From: an uncultured bacterium
Lineage (GTDB): Bacteria; Bacteroidota; Bacteroidia; Chitinophagales; Chitinophagaceae
Assembly (NCBI GenBank): GCA_903826405.1
Contig: CAIKEH010000012.1
Location: 1 to 64,000 of the forward strand
DNA: 64,000 nucleotides
Reading direction: 5' to 3'
In this document: positions 1 through 8,726 of the stretch, piece after piece
Numbering within the stretch: position 1 is the first letter of the stretch
Layout of the letters: each line of letters opens with the position of its first letter
Program-made: the position numbers and the translations under genes
Notes under the pieces: generated by a model
The model's database searches: none
Told to the model about the DNA's origin: nothing
What the model saw: the letters and a program-made list of their open reading frames with translations, nothing else

Positions 1-1070
1 TACGCCATATTCTCATTGGCACCGTGGATCCTCAGACGGGTCAAGCCAAAAGAAGCGACAGCGCAGCTAAAAAACTTGCCGATAGTGTTTTTGCTTTAGT
101 TAAAGGCGGCGGAGATTTCAAAGCCTTGGCAGCATCGTTTAGTGAAGACGAGGGAAGCAAGACCATCGGTGGAGAATACAACATCGCATCATCGGATATC
201 AATCTGGCCAAGGAATTCTGGGATTTCTCCTTCTTTAAAAAAGCCGGTGACCGTGATATTGTCAAAACCGTTTTCGGTTATCACATCATGGAGGTATTGA
301 ACCAAAGGAACTATGAGGAAGCATACAAGATCGCGTATGTGGCCAAGGCCATCGTAAGCAGTCCTGAAACAGATAATGCTGCTTCAGCTGCAGCCACTCA
401 ATTCTCGGGAAACAGCCGTAGTCAAAAGGGATTCGATGATAATGTGATGAAGATGAAGTTGAACAAACGTTTGGCGGACAATATACGTGAGATGGATTAT
501 GCCGTCGGTGGCATGCCCTCGCGTCAGATGGTTAAATGGATATTCGACAACAATGTCGGTTCTGTTTCTGAACCCTTTGACCTGAAGGATAAATATGTTG
601 TTTTAGCTGTTACAGGAAGTTATGAGGAAGGTGTCCAGTCTGCTGCTGTGGCCAGGACCATGGTTGAGCCTATCCTCCGCAACCGGAAGAAGGCCGCGGA
701 GATCATCAGCAAGACAGCGGGCTCAAACACGCTTGAAGCCATTGCAGCAAAGCATGCTGTTCAGGTAGGAACGGCGGATTCTGTCAGGTTTTCCGAGGCA
801 TTCGTTCGTGATCTGGGGAGCGAACCCAAGGTGATCGGTGCATCATTCGACAAGAACAACCAAACCAAGGTATCGGCGCCGATTGAAGGAGCCAATGGTG
901 TTTATTATGTTCAGGTGAAAAGTCTTGGAGCGGTTTCCAATCCCACTTCCATAGATCAGCTACGAAAGGCAGCGGAAGCCCAAATACGCCAATATGCCAA
1001 TTTCAGTTCCATGGAAGCACTTCGCAAGGCGGCAGATGTAAAGGACACCCGTCGTGCTGCAGGATATTGA
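1..1070 (+). CDS. PpiD/SurA-like peptidylprolyl isomerase, 3' part
   Basis: The gene is cut by the left edge; its frame is open from base 3 and the first codons read RHILIG, the typical start of a parvulin (PpiC) rotamase domain. That domain runs to about residue 95 of the visible part (motifs GDFKALAASFSED and FGYHIMEV). A second, more divergent parvulin-like region follows around residues 180-310. Proteins of this kind in Bacteroidota are membrane-anchored periplasmic chaperones of roughly 700 residues that help outer-membrane proteins fold, so about half is missing here, including any signal or membrane anchor. A good terminator follows 20 bases after the stop. PpiD and SurA-like naming cannot be separated without the N-terminus. 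Confidence 0.85.
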   Translation, partial: RHILIGTVDPQTGQAKRSDSAAKKLADSVFALVKGGGDFKALAASFSEDEGSKTIGGEYNIASSDINLAKEFWDFSFFKKAGDRDIVKTVFGYHIMEVLNQRNYEEAYKIAYVAKAIVSSPETDNAASAAATQFSGNSRSQKGFDDNVMKMKLNKRLADNIREMDYAVGGMPSRQMVKWIFDNNVGSVSEPFDLKDKYVVLAVTGSYEEGVQSAAVARTMVEPILRNRKKAAEIISKTAGSNTLEAIAAKHAVQVGTADSVRFSEAFVRDLGSEPKVIGASFDKNNQTKVSAPIEGANGVYYVQVKSLGAVSNPTSIDQLRKAAEAQIRQYANFSSMEALRKAADVKDTRRAAGY

Positions 1071-1089
1071 TACCTCAAGAAAATAAGGA

Positions 1090-1114
1090 AAGCCGCCAAG
1101 GGGCGGCTTTTTTC
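1090..1114 (+). terminator. Rho-independent terminator of the PPIase gene
   Basis: An 8-bp stem (AAGCCGCC / GGCGGCTT) with a four-base loop is followed directly by a run of T. It lies 20 bases after the PPIase stop codon and before the promoter of the next gene. Confidence 0.85.
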
Positions 1115-1131
1115 ATGCCCTTGCTTCTGCT

Positions 1132-1139
1132 TACCTTTG
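1132..1139 (+). promoter_or_regulatory. -7 box TACCTTTG abutting the DUF2480 start
   Basis: A perfect match to the Bacteroidota -7 consensus TAnnTTTG. Only four bases (AAGC) separate it from the ATG at 1144, so transcription would begin at or next to the start codon. A T-rich stretch (the terminator tail) sits at the -33 position. See the leaderless finding. Confidence 0.55.
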
Positions 1140-1143
1140 AAGC

Positions 1144-1656
1144 ATGGGAGACATGATTGTCAATAAAGTGGCGGAAAGTGGCCTCATTACCCTTGATCCC
1201 TCCAGTTTTATTCCCAAGGAGGATATTGCTTCAGTTGACCTGAAGGATTTCTTGTTCAGGGGAATAATCCTGAAAGAAAAGGATTTCCGGGAATCGATGC
1301 AGACAAAAAACTGGTCTGCATACGCTGGTATGAAAGTCTCCGTATTCTGTTCCGCAGACGCGATCATTCCCATGTGGGCCTACATGCTCATTGCTGCACA
1401 ACTAACTGCTGTCGGGGCGCAGGCTTTTTCCGGAACGCCCGACGAATTTCGTAAAAGCATCTTCATAGGCAATCTGGGAAACATCGATCCGGAAAAATAC
1501 CGGGATCAACGCGTAGTGGTCAAGGGATGTGGGGATGAACCCATCGGTGAATACGCATACTTGGAGATCACGAAAAAGCTACAACCCTATGTGAAAAGCC
1601 TGATGTACGGGGAGGCTTGCAGTGCAGTGCCGGTATATAAAAAAAAGATGGTGTAA
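1144..1656 (+). CDS. DUF2480 family protein
   Basis: This 170-residue protein matches the DUF2480 family of Bacteroidota: start IVNKVAESGLITLD, then FREKDFRE-like ILKEKDFRES, the CSADAIIPMWAYM segment and a C-terminal GxxCSxVP region (GEACSAVPVYKK). No signal peptide or membrane segment is seen, so it is probably cytosolic. Its function is unknown. A conserved cysteine in CSADA and a C-terminal cysteine could matter for metal binding or redox chemistry, but that is only a guess. The ATG at 1144 fits the family start better than the one at 1153. It converges with the RidA gene, with only three bases between the stops. Confidence 0.85.
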   Translation: MGDMIVNKVAESGLITLDPSSFIPKEDIASVDLKDFLFRGIILKEKDFRESMQTKNWSAYAGMKVSVFCSADAIIPMWAYMLIAAQLTAVGAQAFSGTPDEFRKSIFIGNLGNIDPEKYRDQRVVVKGCGDEPIGEYAYLEITKKLQPYVKSLMYGEACSAVPVYKKKMV

Positions 1657-1659
1657 GTC

Positions 1660-2181
1660 TTATTCCAGCTCAACCACCATTTCCACTTCCACGGGGATAT
1701 TACCCGGAAGAGAGTTCACGCCGATCGCGGATCTGGCATGCCGGCCTTTCTCTCCGAATATTTCCACCATGAGATCGGAACACCCATTGATGACCGCAGG
1801 TTGTTGAGTGAACGAAGGAACGCAGTTTACCAAACCGAGCAGTTTCACGACACGCTTCACTTTTCTCAGGTCTCCGCCTGTGGCATCTTGCAAGGTGGCG
1901 ATCAGTTGTATGCCAGTGAGCCTCGCGGCCTCATATCCATCCTTCAACTCAAGACCTTCTCCAATTTTCCCGGTGACCTGTTCACCATTGGCCTTATTGG
2001 GCCCATGTCCAGATACGAAGACCAGGTTTCCTGTTCGTACATATTTCACATAGTTGGCGATGGGCTTGGTGGGAACGGGAAGGTCGATGCCCGCTTTCTT
2101 TAGATTGGCATATGGGTCGTCCTGAGCTGAAGAATCAGTTGTGTAGAAAAGGACCGATAATAACAGGATCATTTTATTCAT
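1660..2181 (-). CDS. exported RidA (YjgF) family protein
   Basis: A RidA/YjgF fold protein of 173 residues. In the cytosol RidA hydrolyses reactive enamines and imines made by PLP enzymes. The core is seen from about residue 30 (VPTKPIANYVKYVRTGNLVFVSGHGP) to the C-terminus, with the substrate-binding arginine in HARSAIGV and the family ending VEVEMVVELE. Unlike the usual 125-130 residue form, it begins with a clear signal peptide (MNKMILLLSVLFYTTDSSAQ), so it should be periplasmic. Its substrate there is unknown. It is likely transcribed alone, convergent with the DUF2480 gene. Confidence 0.88.
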   Translation of the reverse strand: MNKMILLLSVLFYTTDSSAQDDPYANLKKAGIDLPVPTKPIANYVKYVRTGNLVFVSGHGPNKANGEQVTGKIGEGLELKDGYEAARLTGIQLIATLQDATGGDLRKVKRVVKLLGLVNCVPSFTQQPAVINGCSDLMVEIFGEKGRHARSAIGVNSLPGNIPVEVEMVVELE

Positions 2182-2199
2182 AAAATGGGTTTTTATTTG

Positions 2200-3294
2200 T
2201 CAGAACCATCCTCTTTTCCGGAATGCCCAAAGCATCCAGAGCGGAATGAGGAGCATCATGGTGACCGCGAAATAAAACCCCCAATGTTGGTGTGCATAGG
2301 GGATGATATCGAAATTCATTCCGAAGATACCGCCGATCACAGTAGCCGGAGCGAGCAGACAGGTTACAATGGCCATCACCTTCATCACTTCATTCATCTT
2401 CAGATTGACATTGTTGATGTATAGATCCTGCAGCCCGACCATCATGTCACGATAGTTCTCTGCGAGGTCATAAGCCTGATTGATGTGATCAGAAACATCC
2501 TTGAAATATTTCATGGTCCGGTCCTCCAGCAGGTCGCTTTCGCTTCGGACCATATTGTTGACAAGGTCTCTGACGGGGCCTGTGTTCCTTTTCAGCACGA
2601 TGAGTTCCTTTCGGAGTTGGTTGATCTTGGCGAGAGCCCTCGTGCTGCTTCGGCGAATGACTTCTTCCTCCAACAGCTCGATCTGTTCGCCTAGTTTCTC
2701 CATGACCACAAAATAATTGTCGACGATCATATCCAGCATCGCATAACAGAGGTAATCGCTTTTCCTCATCCTGATTTGGCTTTTCGGCATATGAATCTTC
2801 ACCCTGATGGGATCGAAAACATCACGGGATGAATCTTCCTGGAAGGAAAGCAGAAAATCCGCACCCAGAACGATGCTGATCTGTTCGGTCTCCACCGTCT
2901 TGTTCTCTTCATTGAAATAAAGCATGTTCAGCAGGCAGAATACCACATTTTCCACTTCGTCCATTTTGGGACGTTGCCCCATGCTCAATATATCTTCAAC
3001 CAGGAGACTATGAACGCCATAATGATTACAGACCAACTCCACCTCCGCTTTCCTGATCCCGTCGATGTTTATCCAGGTTACGCGTTTTGAATTCTTGTAA
3101 TTCAGGCAATCCTCTATACGCTCCGAACGGGATTCATTCAGGTGATCTTCATCGTAGTCATATATCAGCAGGCTGCTGGATTCCGCATCCACCCGTGATG
3201 AGGCGGCGGTAGGGTTGACGATGAGGATCTCTTTTGTCCTTTCCGTACCGAACAAGGTCGGGAGGCCCAGAAATTTTAGGTAGCTGTTGCTCAT
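2200..3294 (-). CDS. corA: CorA-type magnesium/cobalt transporter
   Basis: A 364-residue CorA family channel for Mg2+ (and Co2+). The large N-terminal cytosolic domain (about 1-300) is followed by two C-terminal membrane helices. The signature GMN motif (GGIFGMNFD, near residue 325) ends the first helix, and the last helix is rich in M and L before a basic end (FRKRGWF). The ATG at 3294 has a good ribosome site (TAAGGA) directly upstream, and a 7/8 -7 box (TAATTTTT) lies 20 bases before it. No partner gene is seen; the downstream RidA gene lies 18 bases away on the same strand and might be cotranscribed. Confidence 0.93.
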   Translation of the reverse strand: MSNSYLKFLGLPTLFGTERTKEILIVNPTAASSRVDAESSSLLIYDYDEDHLNESRSERIEDCLNYKNSKRVTWINIDGIRKAEVELVCNHYGVHSLLVEDILSMGQRPKMDEVENVVFCLLNMLYFNEENKTVETEQISIVLGADFLLSFQEDSSRDVFDPIRVKIHMPKSQIRMRKSDYLCYAMLDMIVDNYFVVMEKLGEQIELLEEEVIRRSSTRALAKINQLRKELIVLKRNTGPVRDLVNNMVRSESDLLEDRTMKYFKDVSDHINQAYDLAENYRDMMVGLQDLYINNVNLKMNEVMKVMAIVTCLLAPATVIGGIFGMNFDIIPYAHQHWGFYFAVTMMLLIPLWMLWAFRKRGWF

Positions 3295-3363
3295 TCCTTA
3301 AGAATATCAGCAGAAAAATTACTGAATAAAACCCAATGATGGATACCCGGGTTGGAACTGTTA

Positions 3364-4713
3364 TCAGCGCAGCGTCTGTTTCCCCCTTGCTTTGTTATAA
3401 GCGATTCGGGCAACGAGAAAATCATGGAGTTGTCGGTAAAGGGTATCCTGTTCCAGAAGCAGTTGGGTATCCTCATCAAGAAGGTCCTGTGGTCTGGCCC
3501 TTCCTTCCTGCAATCGGCTTTTTACAAGAGTGATCCTATCTTCACGGATGGCTATGCGTTCTTTCTGAAGATGGACAAGCTTCCATTGGTAGGCCAGATT
3601 TTGTCTTGTTTTCACAAGGTCGTAGTAAAATTGCTGTCTCAGTTTCCGAACCGTATTGGTTTGCTGTTCAGCCTGTATGCCGGCCTGATCCACCTCATAG
3701 CGTGTAGCCCCCCCTTTGTACAGGGGCCAGCGTAAACTCAGGCCAAGAAAGCTATTGCCATACCAATTCATGAAAGGGTTGAACTGCTGATTGAAATGAT
3801 TTGCGCCGAGGAATCCCTCGAAATTCAGTTTGGGCAGGCGTTCCGCTTTCTTGCTGTCCAATTCCAGATTCTTGATGTCCAGGTTGATCTTTTCCTCTTC
3901 AAGTTCAGGCCTGTTTTCTGCACCTTCCGCAGCGTCTATTTCTGACATCCAGGTGCTGTCTCGGAGCGCAGGGACCTCCATCAATCTTTCGGAAGGCGTG
4001 ATGAGCAGGAGGCTGTCGTATCCTAAAAGGGCGCTTAGATTGACTTGTCCTGTGAGGATATCCTGTTCGATCTTCTCTTTTTCGATTCTGGCGGTACGGA
4101 TGCGTAATCGGGCATCCATCAGATCATTGTCGAGGGCACGTCCGCTCTTCAATTGTTCTTCGATGATATTGGCATTGCCTTTTGCCCGTTCTTCGTCTTT
4201 AGCGGAAAAGGTGATCCTAGACCTGTCGAGCAGCAGGGAGAACCAAGCTTGCGCGATCTCTTCCTCTCGGTCCGCTTTCAATCTTTTCTCCTGTGCCAGC
4301 GCCAAGTTCTCAACCGTCTTGGTATTGTTTATAGCCACCAGTTTGGTCGGGTCATAAAGTGGTTGGATGAGTCGCAGGCCTGCTGCTGTGTTCCAGGCCG
4401 TGTTGAATTTGATGGGGATGAGCTTGTTCGGGTCTCCAGTAGGGTTGAGTGCGTTTCCGGGCAGGATGTTTGTGGGGACGATGGTGTTGTAGCGCATGTC
4501 GGTTTCCAGCGTAAGTTGTGGCAGATAGCCCGCTTTCGCCACTTTAGTGGATGCTTGTGCGTATCGGATGTTGGCGTGGGCGTTCTGCAGGTCCGGCTGT
4601 TGTCGTGCGGCTATGGTCAGCGCCTCGTCGAGACTCATGGTGACGCTTCGGGGTTGCTGAGCGTTTGCATGAAGTCCGATCACGATCAAGGCAAATAGGT
4701 ATCTGATACGCAT
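3364..4713 (-). CDS. TolC-family outer-membrane efflux protein
   Basis: A 449-residue outer-membrane channel subunit with a signal peptide (MRIRYLFALIVIGLHANAQ) and the two repeated helical-hairpin/beta segments of the OEP family (around 28-215 and 245-435). It should trimerise into the outer-membrane exit duct of the exporter encoded just upstream. It is the last gene of the ATPase-adaptor-permease-TolC operon, starting 11 bases after the permease stop. Substrate specificity cannot be read from the sequence. Confidence 0.92.
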   Translation of the reverse strand: MRIRYLFALIVIGLHANAQQPRSVTMSLDEALTIAARQQPDLQNAHANIRYAQASTKVAKAGYLPQLTLETDMRYNTIVPTNILPGNALNPTGDPNKLIPIKFNTAWNTAAGLRLIQPLYDPTKLVAINNTKTVENLALAQEKRLKADREEEIAQAWFSLLLDRSRITFSAKDEERAKGNANIIEEQLKSGRALDNDLMDARLRIRTARIEKEKIEQDILTGQVNLSALLGYDSLLLITPSERLMEVPALRDSTWMSEIDAAEGAENRPELEEEKINLDIKNLELDSKKAERLPKLNFEGFLGANHFNQQFNPFMNWYGNSFLGLSLRWPLYKGGATRYEVDQAGIQAEQQTNTVRKLRQQFYYDLVKTRQNLAYQWKLVHLQKERIAIREDRITLVKSRLQEGRARPQDLLDEDTQLLLEQDTLYRQLHDFLVARIAYNKARGKQTLR

Positions 4714-4724
4714 AACCGAATATT

Positions 4725-5852
4725 TTATCCCCTGAAGACCGATGCGGGTTCAAGAGAGATGATCCTTTTGATGGCAAATGAGGCCCCTCCGATCGATATC
4801 ACCAGGGTGACCACGAAAAAAGCGAAGATGATCCCCGGAGTGAATTCAAAGACCGTTCCTGCTTTGGACACACCACGCCGGAAGAGGTCTATGAACAGGT
4901 ATCCTAGAGCGAAGCCGACCAATGAAAACAGGAATGCCTGAAGCAGGATGAGTCGAACTATATATCCATTGGAGGCTCCGATACCTTTGAGTGTTCCGTA
5001 GTCCCGGATGCGATCGAGTGCTGCGGAATACATGGTCAGTCCGATGATGAAGAATCCGGCTATGAGCGCAAAAACGATCAGTGATCCGATGCTGAAACCG
5101 ATCCCGCTGTTGGAGAGCAGGAAATTGACCGTGGACGCTTCGAAGTCCTTTGAAGTCCAAGCCCGCACGCCGAAAACAGACTTGTTTATCCTGTCCCTGA
5201 CCATAATGGGGTCTGTCCCGGGAGTGACATCAAGAAGAACCGCACTAACCGTATTATTGGACTGATTTCCAAAAAACCTTGCTTTTTCGATGTTCGTGAA
5301 CAGGAACACACCCCCGAACCCCCGTACACCTCGAGTTTGGACGGCGATCACCGCTTTCTTGCCGTTTATTTCGAAACGAGTGCCCAATAAGGCACCACCG
5401 AGTGTGGCCCGATCGAAATAATCGGCACTCACCGCGCCATCCTCAAGTAGGTCCTCTATCTTTCCTCCGATGATTTTTTCTTTCTTCAGGCCGATCCTAT
5501 AGGCGGGCTCATCACTACCGATAACCTGTACGCCCGCCGTTGTCCCATTGTCGAATTGTGCAGTACCCCCGGCAACGACCACGGGAAAAACTTGGGCAAC
5601 ACCTTCCACGCTTTGGATCTCACGAACTTTCCGTATGTCCAGTTTTCCCAGTGCATTGGCATTGACCGTCTTGCTGTCCACCACCCAGAGATCGGACTTC
5701 GAGTTGACCACTAGGGCTTTCATCGCATTCGTGAGGAATATGAAAATGCCGGTCTGCTGACCAATCAGGAAGATGCTGATGATGATTCCGATGACGATGC
5801 CCAGACTTTTGGCCTTGTCGTATTTCATGAATTGCCAAGCGTATCGCAACAT
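4725..5852 (-). CDS. ABC exporter permease (FtsX/MacB/DevC type)
   Basis: An inner-membrane permease of 375 residues. One membrane helix near the N-terminus (GIVIGIIISIFLIG) is followed by a periplasmic domain of about 200 residues, then three C-terminal helices (around residues 250-370) ending in the FtsX-like domain. This 1+3 topology is that of MacB/DevC mechanotransmission exporters. The frame extends 29 codons further upstream, but the ATG at 5852 (MLRYAWQFMKYDKAK) gives the normal family start and avoids overlapping the adaptor gene, which ends at 5863. It acts with the ATPase and adaptor upstream and TolC downstream. Confidence 0.88.
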   Translation of the reverse strand: MLRYAWQFMKYDKAKSLGIVIGIIISIFLIGQQTGIFIFLTNAMKALVVNSKSDLWVVDSKTVNANALGKLDIRKVREIQSVEGVAQVFPVVVAGGTAQFDNGTTAGVQVIGSDEPAYRIGLKKEKIIGGKIEDLLEDGAVSADYFDRATLGGALLGTRFEINGKKAVIAVQTRGVRGFGGVFLFTNIEKARFFGNQSNNTVSAVLLDVTPGTDPIMVRDRINKSVFGVRAWTSKDFEASTVNFLLSNSGIGFSIGSLIVFALIAGFFIIGLTMYSAALDRIRDYGTLKGIGASNGYIVRLILLQAFLFSLVGFALGYLFIDLFRRGVSKAGTVFEFTPGIIFAFFVVTLVISIGGASFAIKRIISLEPASVFRG

Positions 5853-5862
5853 GTCCGATGGC

Positions 5863-6816
5863 TTATTGAGTGATGATGTGGCATTCCACTTGCCTGTTGA
5901 TGAGCATGTCCTGATTATCGAGGAGGATGCGCACTTCACGCACTCGACGATCCTCCTTCTCTCCCACCTGATCGCTGAAGAGTGATTTCTTCTTGAGGTA
6001 AGGTGCGGTGTAGAGTACGGTGCCCGTTGAAATGGTATCAGGGTATCCTTTATAGGTTATATAAGATCGTTGTCCATTCTTCACTTGCTCAGCGAAAAGC
6101 TCGTCCACTTCGCATAGTGCAGTTAGTTTGCCCGCAGGAGCGAGTTGAGCAAAGGAGATGCCTGGGCTAACTGCCGAACCTGAACGTGCGGTGACCAGAA
6201 GAATGAGTCCATCAGCGGGGGCACGCACCACATATTTTCCAGAACCTGCTTTGGCAGTATTGATCTGGGCTTGAGACTCAGCCACCTTTTTCTCCGTCAC
6301 CCGCAAGCTGGCCATTTCATTCTGTACGGCGATCTTCTTTTTTTCCAATTCATTCTTCGCATTATCCAGCTGCTCCTGTGTTTCAGCCTTCTTTTCCACC
6401 AACCGGCTTGTCCGATCGAAATCGATCTGTGCTTTTTGGAGGTTGTTCTGTGCATCATTGATCCGTGTCTGTTGGAGAGCCGTCTCCTGCTGCTGGGAAC
6501 GCAGTTTAGCTTCAGCCTCTGCGACTTGTGCAGATTGAATACTATTATCCAATATCAGCATGGGCATGTCTTTTTTCACGGACTGACCCTCTTTGATGAG
6601 GACTTGGCGGATGATACCTGAAACATCGGCAGAAAGATCCGTGATGCCACTCTCAGGTTCGATACGCCCGGTGGCATTGACCTTGTTGATGACGGGCCTG
6701 ATCAAAGTATCCGTTTTTTGGTCTCCCGGTTGAGCTGTCTTTTCCTGTTTTCCACCCTTGCAGGCCGTTATGCCGGCTAAAAGGAGAAGGGTGATTCCTA
6801 AGATGGATGTGCGCAT
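5863..6816 (-). CDS. lipoprotein periplasmic adaptor (HlyD/MacA/DevB family)
   Basis: A 317-residue membrane-fusion protein bridging the permease and TolC. It starts with a lipoprotein signal (MRTSILGITLLLLAGITAC, lipobox AGITAC), so it is lipid-anchored. Next come a lipoyl/barrel-sandwich half (GRIEPESG...GIIRQVLIKEGQSVKK), a long coiled-coil hairpin rich in Q, E and A (about residues 95-190), the returning lipoyl half (VRAPADGLILLVTARSG) and a beta-barrel domain. The coiled coil is long, as in DevB. The start at 6816 is chosen because it gives the lipobox; upstream codons would overlap the ATPase gene. Confidence 0.9.
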   Translation of the reverse strand: MRTSILGITLLLLAGITACKGGKQEKTAQPGDQKTDTLIRPVINKVNATGRIEPESGITDLSADVSGIIRQVLIKEGQSVKKDMPMLILDNSIQSAQVAEAEAKLRSQQQETALQQTRINDAQNNLQKAQIDFDRTSRLVEKKAETQEQLDNAKNELEKKKIAVQNEMASLRVTEKKVAESQAQINTAKAGSGKYVVRAPADGLILLVTARSGSAVSPGISFAQLAPAGKLTALCEVDELFAEQVKNGQRSYITYKGYPDTISTGTVLYTAPYLKKKSLFSDQVGEKEDRRVREVRILLDNQDMLINRQVECHIITQ

Positions 6817-6823
6817 GGTGTGG

Positions 6824-7516
6824 TCAAATGTTTTGAATGATCTCGGTTTTGCTGATCTCGCCGTTGTCCACATATATGATCTCATCGGCGAAAGGTTTCA
6901 ACCTCATGTCATGGGTAACAATGGCAACGGCTTTTCCTTCTCTCGCCAACGCCCTCAATTCCTCCATGACCAACTGTGCACTCGCGGAGTCAAGGCTGGC
7001 AGTAGGTTCGTCACAAAGCATGATCGGGGGCTCGGTCACCAGTGCGCGTGCAATGGCGATCCTTTGTTGTTCTCCACCGCTCATCATTTTGGGTAGACTG
7101 GATGCCCGATGCGACATGTTCACTTTGGTCATGGCATCCTTTACCCGTTTTTTGGCTTCTGATGCGGAGATGTTCATCAGGGTGAGCGGAAGCATGATAT
7201 TCTGTTCTGCACTGAGTGGCGCCAGCAGATTGAACTGTTGAAATACGAAACCTATCTTGTTGAGGCGAAGGCCAGCCATCTTGCGGGCATTCAAAGAACT
7301 CGTTTTCACCCCGTCTATGATCACTTCTCCCGAAGTGGGGTAAATGACACATCCAATCAGGGAGAGTAAGGTTGTTTTTCCGGAACCCGATGGCCCCAGT
7401 ATCAGCGTGAGCTTGCCTGCTTCCAGTTGCATGCTGGAGGGTTTCAAAGCCGTGATGATGGAGTCCCCGCTTTTGAATTCCTTGGATGCTTTGATGACTT
7501 GTGCTATGGGAGACAT
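6824..7516 (-). CDS. ABC exporter ATP-binding protein (MacB/LolD class)
   Basis: A 230-residue ATPase with Walker A GPSGSGKTT, Q-loop FQQFNLL, the signature MSGGEQQRIAIAR, Walker B IMLCDEPTASLD and the H-loop IVTHD. It powers the FtsX-type permease encoded two genes downstream. It is the first gene of the exporter operon; the adaptor ATG lies 7 bases after its stop. The short single-domain form plus separate permease is DevA/LolD-like rather than the fused MacB layout. Confidence 0.93.
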   Translation of the reverse strand: MSPIAQVIKASKEFKSGDSIITALKPSSMQLEAGKLTLILGPSGSGKTTLLSLIGCVIYPTSGEVIIDGVKTSSLNARKMAGLRLNKIGFVFQQFNLLAPLSAEQNIMLPLTLMNISASEAKKRVKDAMTKVNMSHRASSLPKMMSGGEQQRIAIARALVTEPPIMLCDEPTASLDSASAQLVMEELRALAREGKAVAIVTHDMRLKPFADEIIYVDNGEISKTEIIQNI

Positions 7517-7538
7517 ATGGGTTGTTCAGGGTCCTAAA

Positions 7539-7573
7539 CAAAGGAACGCAAGTATTGTTTTACAAAGCTCAAA
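7539..7573 (-). promoter_or_regulatory. candidate promoter of the exporter operon
   Basis: On the minus strand, TTTG (7570-7573), a 23-base spacer and TTCCTTTG (7539-7546, 7/8 match to TAnnTTTG) precede the ATPase start by 22 bases. A second TTTG lies at 7563-7566. The match is imperfect, so this is tentative. Confidence 0.35.
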
Positions 7574-8642
7574 GACGTTCGAAAAGTGTCCGGAGTTTTT
7601 TGCGGGTCATGATACGTTCCCAATCTTTACCCAGAGCATTCTCCCAAAGCGGGCTCATGCCCATGGAAACATCGATCATGGTATCGAACTGAACATCTGA
7701 AAGACCTTTTGTAATCCCTTGAGGAATGTCGACCCCATTCTTCTCCACCATTTTCCGGAAAACCTCTACCCCTTCAGGATAATATTCTTCCAACTGATTC
7801 ATGACGATGCAATTCCCGATGCCATGACGCGTACCCAGCAGATAGCTCAATCCATAACTGACCGCATGGGCAACACCAACCTGACTGTAGGCTATACTCA
7901 TGCCTCCCGCATAGGATGCCATCATCAACTGGTCGTCCGACTCATCGTTCCATTCTGATTTGTTCAAAAAAACCTCTTCACAAAGCAGGAGCGCCTTTTC
8001 TCCATGAGATTTGCTGAATTCATTAAGGAAAGTTCCCTTCAGGCTTTCCACGCAGTGTATATAGCAATCCATGCCCGTGTAGAAACGCTGGTTTACAGGT
8101 GCGTTGGAGGTCAGTTCCGGATCCAGCACGATCTGGTCGAATGGCGTGAAATCCGAGTTCATGCCCAGTTTCTTGGTTGGACCGGTGAGCACACAGGTGC
8201 GGCTCACTTCGGCCCCGGTTCCACTGAGGGTGGGGATGCCTACTTTGTACACCCCCGGATTTTGGACAAGATCCCATCCTTGATAATCGGCCGAAGAGCC
8301 CGGATTGTTCATCATGAGTGAAACAGCTTTGGCCAGGTCCATAACTGAACCGCCACCTATCCCGATGATGCCGCTCACAGAACCAAATTCTTTTTTCAAT
8401 CCGGCGGATATATCGTCCACGTAGCTGGTTTTGGGCTCAGAAGACACATCGGCAAAAATGATCTTGTCGTTTCCGCTAATAGGGATTCGGGAAGTAAGGG
8501 GTTTTTGCTCGAAAAAATGATCGACGAGGAAGATCATCGGAAGCCCTGATTTCCGGTGTGGCCTGATGATCTCATCCAGCTGGTCTAAACATCCACGTCC
8601 ATATACCACACGATCGACCATTTTCAAATTGCGGAACCCCAT
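7569..8642 (-). CDS. kdnB: iron-containing alcohol dehydrogenase, KdnB-like (Kdo 8-oxidase)
   Basis: A group III metal-dependent alcohol dehydrogenase of 357 residues. It shows the nucleotide loop GGGSVMDLAKA, the PTLSGTGAEVSR segment and the metal ligands D and H in MDCYIHCVES plus the histidines in HAVSYGLS and RHGIGN. The closest family I recognise is KdnB, which oxidises Kdo at C8 so that KdnA can aminate it to 8-amino-Kdo for lipopolysaccharide. A kdsB homologue lies 6 kb away; kdnA is not in this window. The start has a good ribosome site (AAAGGTG). The general family is sure; the KdnB assignment is less so. Confidence 0.75.
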   Translation of the reverse strand: MGFRNLKMVDRVVYGRGCLDQLDEIIRPHRKSGLPMIFLVDHFFEQKPLTSRIPISGNDKIIFADVSSEPKTSYVDDISAGLKKEFGSVSGIIGIGGGSVMDLAKAVSLMMNNPGSSADYQGWDLVQNPGVYKVGIPTLSGTGAEVSRTCVLTGPTKKLGMNSDFTPFDQIVLDPELTSNAPVNQRFYTGMDCYIHCVESLKGTFLNEFSKSHGEKALLLCEEVFLNKSEWNDESDDQLMMASYAGGMSIAYSQVGVAHAVSYGLSYLLGTRHGIGNCIVMNQLEEYYPEGVEVFRKMVEKNGVDIPQGITKGLSDVQFDTMIDVSMGMSPLWENALGKDWERIMTRKKLRTLFERL

Positions 8643-8678
8643 ACACCTTTATTTATTGGCCCTTACCGGACCAGAAGC

Positions 8679-8694
8679 AAATTTCGCGAAATTT
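8679..8694. promoter_or_regulatory. perfect 16-bp palindrome upstream of kdnB
   Basis: AAATTTCGCGAAATTT is its own reverse complement and lies 37 bases before the kdnB ATG, between kdnB and the end of the GH32 gene. It has no T-run after it, so it looks more like a binding site for a dimeric regulator than a terminator. No regulator gene lies next to it. Confidence 0.4.
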
Positions 8695-8726
8695 ATCTGA
8701 GCCTGAACAGGAAAGCCAAAGCTTGT

